A program made the position numbers and the translations under genes. The notes below the pieces were generated by a model. It worked only from the letters and a program-made list of their open reading frames with translations. It was not told where the DNA came from and did not search any database. Below are positions 19,855-28,408 of a DNA stretch of 64,000 nt, one piece after another. How positions within the stretch are numbered: position 1 is the stretch's first letter; each line of letters starts with the position of its first letter. The stretch comes from Tolypothrix sp. FACHB-123 (GTDB lineage Bacteria; Cyanobacteriota; Cyanobacteriia; Cyanobacteriales; Nostocaceae), in NCBI RefSeq assembly GCF_014697075.1, contig NZ_JACJRE010000012.1, forward strand, positions 62,001-126,000, written 5' to 3'.

Positions 19855-20479
19855 TATCTACTCACAATAGTTCGCCCGTACTAGTTTAGATTCTAATGTA
19901 CCCTTAAGCATCAATCTAGCGGTAAATTTCTTGGTACGGGAAGGGGGACAAGAAGGAGGACAAGGAAGATAAGGGAGACAAGGGGGAAATTACCAATACC
20001 CAATGCCCATTTTCAAGATATATTTTTGCATTAACCTGAAGATTTTTCCGGAATGGCTCAAAATCAATCTGTATACCCTTATATACAGAACGATTTATAC
20101 CGAAACTGGGGCATACAACTATGAAGCCCCCATATATTATTATTATCTCAAAACCGCTCTCAAGTTACTTTGGGCGGTTTTTGTTTATCTGGGAGTTCCG
20201 CGTTCAAGATTAATTTTGGGTGATTTTGGCGATCGCACTGTCAGCTGGCATAATGTCTTTTGAGATAAGTTATTATGCGGTTGAAAAATATAGATGCTTA
20301 TGTCAGTGCAATGGATAATTCGTGATTTGTAATTTCTAGCTAACCGAGAAAGTTTCTAAAGATGTAAACAAGTGTAGGGGAGCCAGCGCCTTGTCGCTCG
20401 CAGGGGCTTTATACTCCTAGATTTAGTTGGTTAATGCTATTATTAATCGCTGCGATTTTTTTTCAACAATCAATAGATT
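19855..20479. other. Spacer with purine-rich tract and three hairpins
   Basis: A G/A-rich tract of GGAGACAAGG-like repeats lies at about 19938-19988, followed by CCCAATGCCCA heptamers. A cluster of three hairpins lies at 20069-20181 (separate entry). A degenerate GTAGGGGAGCC...GCAGGGGC palindrome lies near 20375-20407. No convincing protein gene. Confidence 0.5.
20069..20187 (+). ncRNA. Candidate structured RNA ending in a terminator-like hairpin
   Basis: Three perfect hairpins follow each other: CTGTATA/TATACAG (20069-20088), GGGGC/GCCCC (20108-20130) and AAAACCGC/GCGGTTTT with a trailing T-run (20150-20183). The last looks like a rho-independent terminator on the plus strand. No gene lies immediately upstream on this strand, since the photolyase points the other way, so the transcript would be a stand-alone small RNA. 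No similarity to a known RNA family was recognised. Confidence 0.3.
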
Positions 20480-21001
20480 ATGCGCAAAATACGGTTATTT
20501 ATCGCCGCTAGCCTCGATGGATATATTGCGAGAAAATCTGGAGATGTGGATTGGCTATTCACAGATGAAGATTACGGTTATACCGAGTTCTTTAACCAAA
20601 TTGATACGGTACTGATAGGTAGTAAAACTTATCAGCAAATGCTAGGTTTTGGAGAATATCCATATCAAGGTAAAAAAGGTTTTGTTTTTTCCCATAAATT
20701 ACAAGGTACATCTGACGATAACGTAGAATTTGTTGGCGCTGATTTACAGACTTTTATCAACAAGTTGCGTCAATCTAGCGGTGATGATATTTGGTTAGTC
20801 GGCGGAGGACAAATAATTCATTATTTTTTATCTCACAGTTTAATTGATGAGTTAATTCTTTCCATGCATCCGATTATTCTCGGAGATGGGATTCCACTTA
20901 TTTGGAAAGATAGTAATTTAGAAACTTTGCTGGACTTGACAAATGTCAAAACCTATAAATCGGGATTATTGCAAGTTTCCTACAATTTTAAACCTAAATA
21001 A
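20480..21001 (+). CDS. Dihydrofolate reductase / RibD C-terminal-like reductase
   Basis: A 173-residue NADPH-binding reductase of the RibD_C/DHFR superfamily: RLFIAASLDGYIARKSGDVDW at the start, GSKTYQQML, and the cofactor loop IWLVGGGQIIHYFL. True housekeeping DHFRs are usually distinguishable, so this is better treated as a reductase of unknown substrate (YyaP/YwjB-like). It ends shortly before a hairpin at 21045. Confidence 0.85.
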   Translation: MRKIRLFIAASLDGYIARKSGDVDWLFTDEDYGYTEFFNQIDTVLIGSKTYQQMLGFGEYPYQGKKGFVFSHKLQGTSDDNVEFVGADLQTFINKLRQSSGDDIWLVGGGQIIHYFLSHSLIDELILSMHPIILGDGIPLIWKDSNLETLLDLTNVKTYKSGLLQVSYNFKPK

Positions 21002-21044
21002 ATACTAGAAATTAGCTAGAATTTTAGCTATAAAATTAAAAAAT

Positions 21045-21069
21045 TTAGGGTGAGCATTACCCACCCTAA
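21045..21069 (-). terminator. Terminator hairpin between convergent genes
   Basis: TTAGGGTG / CACCCTAA form an 8-bp stem. On the minus strand the stem is followed by ATTTTTT, giving an intrinsic terminator for the acidic-protein gene at 21169-21498. It may also serve the plus-strand reductase gene. Confidence 0.6.
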
Positions 21070-21168
21070 TACTACAAGCTACACCAATTACAGGGTATGA
21101 AATTAGAGATTGAATGGCAGATTAAAATATTCCTTGTGCCCTCTGCCTTTCCTTCCAAAGTTTCCACA

Positions 21169-21498
21169 CTACCACCAAATCCGATCGCCGTTTTCGTCTA
21201 CTCTTGCTTGGCGAATTACATCGGAAATTTCTTCAGCGTCTTTAACATGGTGAAGTGCTTTTTGTTCACCATCGGGATAATCAACTACAAAGTAAGTAGG
21301 AACTTTTATATGATCTCCGGTAATATCTGGTGAATCTACAGCTACTTGTTGAGCTTTCTCTTCAACTGACTGCGGTTCGTCAGCGATTCTATCTCCAGGA
21401 TTGGCGGTTAAGTTTCTTTCTTTGACGTTTGGCTCTTCTTGACTATGCCAATCTTTACTTACTGGTTGATTAATTTGCTCTTTAGGTTCGTTAGTCAT
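21169..21498 (-). CDS. Small acidic hydrophilic protein, unknown function
   Basis: 109 residues, very hydrophilic, with no Cys, membrane segment or signal peptide. The N-terminal half (1-60) is rich in Glu, Gln, Asn and Pro and looks disordered. The C-terminal half (KVPTYFVVDYPDGEQKALHH onward, ending GDRIWW) looks folded and aromatic. I do not recognise the family. The intrinsic terminator at 21045-21069 supports a real transcription unit. Confidence 0.6.
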   Translation of the reverse strand: MTNEPKEQINQPVSKDWHSQEEPNVKERNLTANPGDRIADEPQSVEEKAQQVAVDSPDITGDHIKVPTYFVVDYPDGEQKALHHVKDAEEISDVIRQARVDENGDRIWW

Positions 21499-21701
21499 AG
21501 CTATTGTGGTAATTTAAACTTTGCATTTACTAACATCAATTTAGAGAATAAAATTCCTAAAGAGTTCTTTCTCTAGAGAGAGTTTTTAATTATCAATAAA
21601 TAGGTGGATGTCTGAGGTTATATCTTTGTTCAAGTTGTGCAGTAAAACTTCTGGCTGAAGAAATAGTTATTCCAATTCTTCAGAAACAATCCCCCATTTT
21701 T

Positions 21702-24416
21702 TTACTGCGCCTCACCGATAAGAGTAAATGCAGCCCATTGTAAAGGTTCAGGATTTGTTTGCATGGTTGTTAGCATGGCTTTGCGGAGTGCTGTGGCTTT
21801 GTCTAAGTTTTGTTCGAGATTTTGATAGAAATTAGTCATCAGCACTGATGTGGAATTGTCATCAACTGCCCATAAGGAGACAATGACGCTGGGAACACCT
21901 GCGCTAATTAAAGAACGCGATAAGCCGATGACACCATCACCCGTAATTCGTCCTCTTCCGGTGTCGCAAGCGCTTAAGACAACTAAATCTGCATTGAGTT
22001 TCAGGTTTAAAATTTCTTCTGCGGTGAGTAAACCGTTATCTTTAGCGGAAGGTGTCAGGGCGATCGCACTTCCTAATCCCCGGCTATCATCGAGTAAACC
22101 ATGTGTGGCTAGATGAATCAGTCGCGCTTGGGGCATTTTTTGGGCGATCGCAGTTTCTGTGGCTTGATTACCAATAATCGCTTTTGTCTTTAATAGGGGT
22201 GCGATCGCTTTTGCTTCTCTTTCTGCACCTTGTAACGGGGGTAACTGTATTGGTGTTTCTTTAGGCTTTAAAGCTACACGGGGCATAGTGGGATTACCTA
22301 CTACTAAGGCTTCTCCTTTAGCTAATTTCGAGTTTCTTTGTTTTAGCTTTTGTTTACGTGTTAAATCCAATACCTGAATTGATGGGGCTGTGAGAATGGT
22401 GTGCTTTTGAATCAGGTATTTACCTTGTTCATCTTGAAGCGCGGGGAAAGGAACTAAAAACAGCGAACCTTGAGGAATAAAAATAACGCGATCGCTGGGA
22501 TTTTGGGGAAGAATATCTGCGATCGGTTTAATTAACACTTCGTGCAGTTGCTTTAAGCGTTTATTTTGGCTAGTTTTATCAACACCATTTTCATTCTCAG
22601 CGATAATAATACCACCAGCCCGACTTTGAATATCTACCACACCCATTGCTTGACGAGTACCATCTACTAATTGTCCGATATTTATCTTTTGTTCTTGAAC
22701 TAGAGGTAAGAAATCACCTTTACGAAAAATCACTTCACCAGTGGGTTTAATTACCCATATATATAGCGCTAAATCGATTTGTTTACTCTGATTTATTGTG
22801 TAATCAATCGCATATTCAATTAAAGTAGCGTTTTGTTGTTTGGCGATTTGTTGTAACAGTTGTAAGGTTGGTTTTTCGACTTTTGCATCTATAATTTGGT
22901 TAACACTTCGTTGAGAATTGGCAGATAACCGTAAAGTTAACAAATCTACAAATGCTCTAGCTCTTCCCCGCTCAGAAATTACTAAAGCTTCATCATATTT
23001 TTTCTGATCAATTAAGACTCTTTGTAGTAAGTGATAAGTTCTAGATTGCTCCTCAAAAATTGAAACTTTATATTTGTCATTTTGACCTAATTTTTCGCGC
23101 AATTTTTCCCAGATTTCAATTGTTTCTAGTAAACTTTTTTCTGCTTCTGGCAATTTATTAAGGGAAATCAATGCCCGACTTAAATTGTATAATGTTATTG
23201 CCTCTCCTCTAGAGTATTTGGCTTTTCGTGTCATTACCAAGCCTTGCTGGAAATATTCCACGGCTTTACTATAATCTTTTAATTCAATATAAGCATTACC
23301 TAAATATCCTAATGTCTGACTTATAATTAACGCATCGCCAAATTCCTGTGCAATTACTAAATCTTGTTGCAAGAAATCAATTGCCTTAGCTGCCTCTCCT
23401 TTACTGATATAAGCTAATCCAATATTTCCTAAAGCTTGCCCTTCGGCTTTACGATTTTGCTGAGAACGAGCAATTTTTAAAACCTGCTGATAGTTCTCAA
23501 TAGCTTTATCATATTCCCTTTTTTGATAATAGCTATTACCGATATTATTATAAGCTTGACGTTCATTATTAACGTCTTTAATTGCACGAGAGACTTCTAA
23601 ACCTTGTTGAGCATATTGAATTGCGCGATCGTAGTCAGCAATGAAATAATAAGCAGTACTGAGATATTCTAAAAAATCGAGCATTGCTGAACTATTTGAT
23701 AGTTCTTTAGCCAGCGCTAAACCTTGATTAGAAGCATCAATAGCTGCGGCATAATCTTCTATATTCAGATAAATTTTACTCAAGTAATACAGAATTATTA
23801 TTTGGTTCTGACGATCGCTGGTATTTTTTGCCAGTGCTAAAGCTTGCTGATAATATGCAATTGCCTTTGGTAAATCATTCATTCCTGTGTAAGTTCTGCC
23901 CATATTTCCGAGAACAGCTATGCGATTTTGGTTGTCTTGCACTCGCTGATCTAAGGCTAAATATTGTTGATAATATTGTAATGCTTGAGGATATTTATTT
24001 TGTAGGCGATAAGCATCTCCCAGGTGTATTAAAACTTGCCCTTCATTAGGACGTTGTGGCAGTCCCTGTATTATCTTCAAAGCCTGTTGGTAGTAATCGA
24101 TTGCTGTATTGTAGTCGCTCTGTTTTCTGTAAGAGACTCCTAAAAAAAATAAAACGCCAGATTCACCCTGACGTTCTTTGATTTCTCGATAAATAGCCAA
24201 AGCTGTTTGTAAATATTCTCTAGCACTCGCAATATTTCCATTACTCAATTGTGCTGCACCTTGTTGAAGTAGTAGCTTTGCTTCTTCTTCTCGATTATTT
24301 ACAGTTTGTGCCCATACTTGATCAGTATGGGATAGTATTAAAACATTCACGGGTAGGGATGAAATAGTTAGCACAACCGTGAGCAATGTAGCTAAATTAA
24401 TTTTTGAAGAATACAT
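21702..24416 (-). CDS. Exported TPR-CHAT (caspase-like) protease
   Basis: 904 residues: a signal peptide (VVLTISSLPVNVLILSH, cleavage near VWAQ), about ten TPR units (~40-460), a linker, and a C-terminal CHAT domain (~600-904). The caspase-like dyad is intact: H772 in IHLATHGLLDD and C817 in LVVLSACDTGRG. The usual CHAT block GLSRSLISAGVPSVIVSLW follows. CHAT peptidases are clan CD cysteine proteases; TPR-CHAT proteins can be activated by partner binding (as in Craspase), but this one is predicted to be exported. The ATG at 24416 has CAGGGA upstream and is preferred to the in-frame TTG at 24434. It is last of a co-oriented cluster with three TPR genes. Confidence 0.9.
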   Translation of the reverse strand: MYSSKINLATLLTVVLTISSLPVNVLILSHTDQVWAQTVNNREEEAKLLLQQGAAQLSNGNIASAREYLQTALAIYREIKERQGESGVLFFLGVSYRKQSDYNTAIDYYQQALKIIQGLPQRPNEGQVLIHLGDAYRLQNKYPQALQYYQQYLALDQRVQDNQNRIAVLGNMGRTYTGMNDLPKAIAYYQQALALAKNTSDRQNQIIILYYLSKIYLNIEDYAAAIDASNQGLALAKELSNSSAMLDFLEYLSTAYYFIADYDRAIQYAQQGLEVSRAIKDVNNERQAYNNIGNSYYQKREYDKAIENYQQVLKIARSQQNRKAEGQALGNIGLAYISKGEAAKAIDFLQQDLVIAQEFGDALIISQTLGYLGNAYIELKDYSKAVEYFQQGLVMTRKAKYSRGEAITLYNLSRALISLNKLPEAEKSLLETIEIWEKLREKLGQNDKYKVSIFEEQSRTYHLLQRVLIDQKKYDEALVISERGRARAFVDLLTLRLSANSQRSVNQIIDAKVEKPTLQLLQQIAKQQNATLIEYAIDYTINQSKQIDLALYIWVIKPTGEVIFRKGDFLPLVQEQKINIGQLVDGTRQAMGVVDIQSRAGGIIIAENENGVDKTSQNKRLKQLHEVLIKPIADILPQNPSDRVIFIPQGSLFLVPFPALQDEQGKYLIQKHTILTAPSIQVLDLTRKQKLKQRNSKLAKGEALVVGNPTMPRVALKPKETPIQLPPLQGAEREAKAIAPLLKTKAIIGNQATETAIAQKMPQARLIHLATHGLLDDSRGLGSAIALTPSAKDNGLLTAEEILNLKLNADLVVLSACDTGRGRITGDGVIGLSRSLISAGVPSVIVSLWAVDDNSTSVLMTNFYQNLEQNLDKATALRKAMLTTMQTNPEPLQWAAFTLIGEAQ

Positions 24417-24457
24417 GATTTTTCCCTGATTCAATTGAATTCAAAGTAGGCTTTGAA

Positions 24458-24578
24458 GAAGGCAGGAGGGAGAGGTCAGAGGGCAGAAGGAGTAATTGGA
24501 AGGATATTCTAACTCCTCGCGCCAGTTCTTTTATGCCGGGAAACAGTATTCCCTTCTGCCTCCTGTCTCCTGCCTTCT
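24458..24578. repeat. Imperfect inverted repeat of GGCAGGAGG motifs
   Basis: A G/A-rich arm (24458-24490, containing GGCAGGAGGGAGAGG) and a C/T-rich arm (24552-24578, containing CCTCCTGTCTCCTGCC) are near-complementary over about 27-33 bp, separated by about 60 bp. The hairpin would lie between the TPR gene at 24598 and the CHAT gene and could attenuate or terminate read-through. Confidence 0.55.
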
Positions 24579-24597
24579 CCCTTTCTTGATAACCTAA

Positions 24598-25392
24598 TTA
24601 CTGTGCTTGAGATTTAACTTCGTAGGCAATCATCCCGAGAATGTTAACTAATTCTTTCTCGGTTTTACTATCTTTAATTGCTCTGGCTATTTGTAAACTC
24701 TGTTGAGTGTAATCAGCCGCTTTGTTATACTGTTTCAAAAAAAAGTGTGCTTTTCCCAAATTTTGGAAAAATATCATTTTGTATCTTGCATCTTGAGAAC
24801 TGTTGGCAATTGCTAAACCTTGCTGGGAAACCTCAATTGCTGCTGGATAGTTTTTGACATAAATATAACCAATACTTAGATTACCTAGCAGTTCCTTTTC
24901 ATTTTTTATATCTTTTTTTGCCCTGGCAATTACTAAAGCTTGCTGGTAATATTTAATTGCCTGAGGATAGTTATTTAAAATTAGATAATTATCCCCGAGA
25001 AGTCGGACAAAAACAAATTCATTATTTCGATTTGGTAGAGTATTTACTATTTTTAAACCTTGCTCGAAGTAATTAATTGCTGTAGTGTAATCACGGAATT
25101 TCTGATAAGTAAGTCCCAACATTAACAAGACTACCGACTCTTGATTCTGGTCTTGAAGTTCTCGATAAATCGTTAGAGCATTTTGCAAAGATTGTCTAGC
25201 TTTATCAATTTGTTGAGCATTCAGATACTCTATACCTTGCTTAAAAAGTCTTTCGGCTTCTATGGCGCGGCTAGTTGTACTTTGTGCCAATACCTGTGAT
25301 GGTTGAAATAATGGGATAAAGTTTGCAGGTAGGGATGAAATAGTCAAGATGGAAGTGATAATTGCAGTTAAGGTAGTTTTGTGATAATTCAT
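24598..25392 (-). CDS. Exported TPR protein, CHAT-less paralogue
   Basis: 264 residues: signal peptide (SILTISSLPANFIPLF, cleavage near VLAQ) and about five TPR units. The first 125 residues follow the same template as the CHAT protein: TISSLPxN, then VLAQ/VWAQ, then AExLxxQGxxxLN, then a YRELQ/YREIK TPR and an AINYFEQGLKI TPR. It stops before any CHAT domain. Likely origin: duplication of the CHAT gene and loss or replacement of its 3' part. Probable role: binding partner or competitor in the same compartment (inference). Confidence 0.8.
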   Translation of the reverse strand: MNYHKTTLTAIITSILTISSLPANFIPLFQPSQVLAQSTTSRAIEAERLFKQGIEYLNAQQIDKARQSLQNALTIYRELQDQNQESVVLLMLGLTYQKFRDYTTAINYFEQGLKIVNTLPNRNNEFVFVRLLGDNYLILNNYPQAIKYYQQALVIARAKKDIKNEKELLGNLSIGYIYVKNYPAAIEVSQQGLAIANSSQDARYKMIFFQNLGKAHFFLKQYNKAADYTQQSLQIARAIKDSKTEKELVNILGMIAYEVKSQAQ

Positions 25393-25450
25393 GGTTTTTA
25401 CCGCACAAAGTGTTTAGTTGTGAGTTTTTCAAGATTAATAAAAAAATCCT

Positions 25451-26125
25451 CTATCGGGGGTTGGGCATTTTTTGATAAAGTTGAGAAAGACTAACTAGCA
25501 CATTCCGCTCTGTTTTTTGGTCATTTTCTGCTTTTGCCCTCACCAGAGCCTGTTGATAATATTCAATGGCTTTACCATAATCTTGTAAATTGTCTTCATA
25601 TATTTCAGCAATATTGATTAGCCAAGTTTTTTCAGATTCATAGTTATTGTTTGTCTTGGCACTTACCAAAGCTTGTTGAGCAAATTCCAGGGCTTTATCG
25701 TAATTTTTTAGCGAGCTATAACTCATTACTAAAAGTTGGAAAATTGACATTTCGTTATGGCGATTTGGAAGTTGCTGCGCTATGGGTAAAGCTTGTTCCA
25801 AGTAATTAATTGCTGTTTGATGTTGATTTTCAACTTGGTAGGTCATTCCTATAAGTATTAGTAAAAATGACTCTTTTTTGCGCTCTTTAATTTCTCTATA
25901 GAGAGTTAAAGCTTGTTGCCAAAATTGCCTAGCCTTTGGTATCTGTTTATTGTTAAATTCCTGAAAACCTTGCTTTTCTAATCGGCTGGCTTCTGCTTGT
26001 TGGTTATTTGCAGTTTGCGCTAGTACCTGTGATGGTGGAAATATGACAGAGAAATTTGCTGCTGTTGATGAAATGGTCAAAATGAAAGTTGTCAGTGCGG
26101 TTAAGCTAATTTTGTAATAATGCAT
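25451..26125 (-). CDS. Exported TPR protein, CHAT-less paralogue
   Basis: 224 residues with a signal peptide (FILTISSTAANFSVIF, cleavage VLAQ) and about four TPR units. It shares the same N-terminal template (AEASRLEKQGFQEFNNKQI, LTLYREIKERKKES, TAINYLEQALPI) as the neighbouring TPR protein and the CHAT protein. It lies 58 bp upstream of the TPR gene at 24598-25392 on the same strand. Its upstream region carries the shared TTTTTGCATA motif (26208-26241). Confidence 0.8.
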   Translation of the reverse strand: MHYYKISLTALTTFILTISSTAANFSVIFPPSQVLAQTANNQQAEASRLEKQGFQEFNNKQIPKARQFWQQALTLYREIKERKKESFLLILIGMTYQVENQHQTAINYLEQALPIAQQLPNRHNEMSIFQLLVMSYSSLKNYDKALEFAQQALVSAKTNNNYESEKTWLINIAEIYEDNLQDYGKAIEYYQQALVRAKAENDQKTERNVLVSLSQLYQKMPNPR

Positions 26126-26207
26126 TTTTTATCGTTGACAAAATTGATAATTTGAGCTTGATAATCTGCTGAGCGATCGCCGGAGAATCAGAAGTGATAT
26201 ATCTATA

Positions 26208-26241
26208 TATCTCTGAGCCTGGGGGAACATATGCAAAAATT
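26208..26241 (-). promoter_or_regulatory. Shared upstream motif, copy 1
   Basis: On the minus strand ATTTTTGCATATGTT is followed by a C-rich spacer, CTCAGAG and ATATATAG. The same arrangement occurs at 26925-26962. Both lie about 75-85 bp before TPR-gene starts. TTGCAT and the ATATAT block are spaced like a -35/-10 pair in copy 2 (17-18 bp), less well here. Confidence 0.5.
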
Positions 26242-26264
26242 AGATTTGTAATTGAGGATAAAAG

Positions 26265-26302
26265 AAACCGGGAATACAAATAAAGCTTTGCACAACCCGG
26301 TT
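26265..26302 (-). terminator. Terminator-like hairpin after the TPR gene at 26333
   Basis: AACCGGG and CCCGGTT pair across about 24 nt. On the minus strand the stem is followed by TTCTTTT. It lies about 30 bp past the TPR gene stop and before the next promoter motif, so it plausibly separates two transcription units. Confidence 0.45.
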
Positions 26303-26332
26303 GTTACATTAGTTATTTGATTGTGCAATGCT

Positions 26333-26851
26333 TTAATTAGTCTCTATCTGCTTGGCGGCGCTGTCGGCCTTTTGAGCTAATTCTTGGTTTCCTTCTTTTT
26401 GGAACAATGTGGATGCTTTGCGTAAATCAGCGATCGCAGCTGGTTTGTTTTTTAAAGCATAATTGGTAAAACCCCGGAAATAATGGGCATAAGCGATATC
26501 TGGCGTAATTTCTAGTGCTGTGTCAAAATCAGACTTGGCAGCTTGAAATTGCTCTAACAAGAATCTAGCAGCACCACGCCCTACATAGGCTGAAGTATTT
26601 TTTGGTTCCAGCTTTAGCGCTTGGTTAAAGTCTTCTATCGCACCGGAATAGTTTTTGGATTGGAACTTTTCAATCCCCCGTTTGAGGTGGTTGGAAACAG
26701 TGCTGTTACTTGCAGGTGGTGTGGGAGTTTGCGCAATAATTTGTGATGGTTGTGTTTGTTGATTCTGGGATAAATTTTTGGCTTCAGATGGGGAAGCGAT
26801 CGCTAATGTTCCTAATGTCAAAATTGCAACTGCTAATTTTAAGCCTTTCAT
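26333..26851 (-). CDS. Exported TPR protein
   Basis: 172 residues from the ATG at 26851, which has TAGGAG eight bases upstream and so is preferred to the ATG at 26875. It has a signal peptide (LAVAILTLGTLAIASPSEA) followed by a Gln/Pro/Thr-rich linker and about three TPR units (GIEKFQSKNYSGAIEDFNQA, AARFLLEQFQAAKSDFDTAL and one more). It is a canonical TPR of a different subfamily from the two CHAT-like paralogues downstream. It is co-oriented with the CHAT cluster but has its own upstream motif and terminator. Confidence 0.82.
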   Translation of the reverse strand: MKGLKLAVAILTLGTLAIASPSEAKNLSQNQQTQPSQIIAQTPTPPASNSTVSNHLKRGIEKFQSKNYSGAIEDFNQALKLEPKNTSAYVGRGAARFLLEQFQAAKSDFDTALEITPDIAYAHYFRGFTNYALKNKPAAIADLRKASTLFQKEGNQELAQKADSAAKQIETN

Positions 26852-26924
26852 CCTTGCATCTCCTAAATTATTCATGCTGGTGCAGCAATTTCATATTGCT
26901 TGCTTATTGGCTTGCTCATAAGTA

Positions 26925-26962
26925 TATATTTCTCAGGGGTGGCAACCTATGCAAAAATCTCA
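26925..26962 (-). promoter_or_regulatory. Shared upstream motif, copy 2
   Basis: On the minus strand ATTTTTGCATAGGTTGCC is followed by ACCCCTGAGA and AATATATAC. It matches the motif at 26208-26241 in sequence and in distance to the downstream start. TTGCAT and AATATA are 17-18 bp apart, compatible with a sigma-70-type promoter overlapped by a regulator site. Confidence 0.5.
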
Positions 26963-27000
26963 GTGCGGATAAATTTTTCATGAAGAATTTGTCATCATCC

Positions 27001-27828
27001 TCAAGTCTTCTTGTTAGGCGTGGCAGCATTATTGTTATTGGCTGGAGGTGCTGTACATAATTGTTGGGCGATATCTTGGCGAATTTGCTTCAACTCATCG
27101 GAAGGTTGGGAAATAGAATAAGCTTGTTGTAAGACATCTGACCACAATTGCTGATTTGCAAAATATTTGGCTTTTGCTAAAGCGATCGCTTCTTTGTCTG
27201 CTCCTTTGGTTTGCAGTTCTGTTTCGAGCGTTTGTAATTCCTGGGTAATGCGATCGCGTTTTTGGCTATCCATCAATCGAAATGGCACAAACATAGCCGG
27301 ATTCTTACCGCGATACACAGTCCATTCATAAATTTGCCCTGGTTGCAGTTTTTCGCCTGTATAATTTATACTCTGCTGCGCTTCTACAGATTGACTCCAC
27401 AAATTATCTGTATCGCTACCACGAGCGCGTAAACCAATAGTTTGAATATTACCTTGCCAAATAAACAAAGGGCGATCGCTCCAAACTTGCGTTATTTCCC
27501 CCTGTACGCCGGGAGAAATTGGGCAGAAATTCCCCCGTGCCGCCGTGCGTCTGCGCCTGCGCTGAAATAAATTATTAATATTCAATACCTCTCGCCAAGA
27601 AGTTGTTTGCACCACTTCACTACTAAATGCTGTTTCTGGGGAAATCACCACAGCCGGAAAAATTACCATGCTGCTAGCGCTGAGTAATACTAAACAAAAC
27701 TTAATTACGGAAGCTTTTCTGGTGTTATTTTTTAATTGCTGAATCTCAATATCTATTGTCATGCCTGAATTAGGTAACAAACTCTGTGTAATTGCTAATA
27801 AAGAATGTAAAAAATGATTTTTAGACAT
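27001..27828 (-). CDS. DUF928-like cyanobacterial protein with N-terminal membrane segment
   Basis: 275 residues; the ATG at 27828 follows GAGGAGG. It has an unusual N-terminal ~45 residues, then a hydrophobic segment (FCLVLLSASSMVIFPAVVI), an Arg-rich RRRRR stretch, and a beta-rich domain with RGNFCPISPG, RPLFIWQGNIQTIGLRARG and GEKLQPGQIYEWTVY. These resemble DUF928 proteins, which are frequent neighbours of CHAT and FHA-type genes in cyanobacteria (from memory, not checked). It heads the co-oriented cluster running to the CHAT gene. Function unknown. Confidence 0.55.
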   Translation of the reverse strand: MSKNHFLHSLLAITQSLLPNSGMTIDIEIQQLKNNTRKASVIKFCLVLLSASSMVIFPAVVISPETAFSSEVVQTTSWREVLNINNLFQRRRRRTAARGNFCPISPGVQGEITQVWSDRPLFIWQGNIQTIGLRARGSDTDNLWSQSVEAQQSINYTGEKLQPGQIYEWTVYRGKNPAMFVPFRLMDSQKRDRITQELQTLETELQTKGADKEAIALAKAKYFANQQLWSDVLQQAYSISQPSDELKQIRQDIAQQLCTAPPANNNNAATPNKKT

Positions 27829-28408
27829 CAAGATTTTTCCTCCTCATCAATCTAAATAAAATTTCAATTCGTAATTTGTAATTACGAAAATCCTACAGAA
27901 TCAGGCTTCAGGGATTGAATTTGTTGGCGAATTTTGGAGAATAGAAGTAAGTTGTTGATAGCAAAATTGGCTGAAGGTCAAACCTCCTCAGAGATAAATC
28001 TGCAATCTTTCTTAATTTTTACGCAACGACAGGTAATTTTACTTGCTCATACCATCGCCTCGTGTTTTGACGTTTAATTACTGGTAAGTGTGTCCTAGTT
28101 TTTAAAATTAGTTATTTTTCCGTTGTTATAAGTGAAGGAATTCTTGATGGTTGACGGTTGATTAATGTATCCAATAATGGGTAGGAGCACGGCATTGCCA
28201 TGACCTCTAGAATATATGGATGTGCCACAAACTTTATATAAACAAAATTATGTTAACAAACTTAAATAAATAAGCTGAAACCCTTGACAAATTACAAACG
28301 ACCGAAGACACATGACGGACTCAGCCAATTTAGCTTGAATTACGCCGACCCACTTAAACAACGTTAGGATACTTAAGGAATTGCTACTCATTTCATGGAA
28401 ATTAGCTT
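27829..28408. other. Divergent spacer with a degenerate dispersed repeat
   Basis: About 580 bp between the DUF928-like gene and the FMN-binding gene. At 28181-28232 lies a degenerate repeat (GTAGGAGCACGGCATTGCC...GTGCCACAAAC) that matches 34515-34566. No gene or clear promoter seen. Confidence 0.5.
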
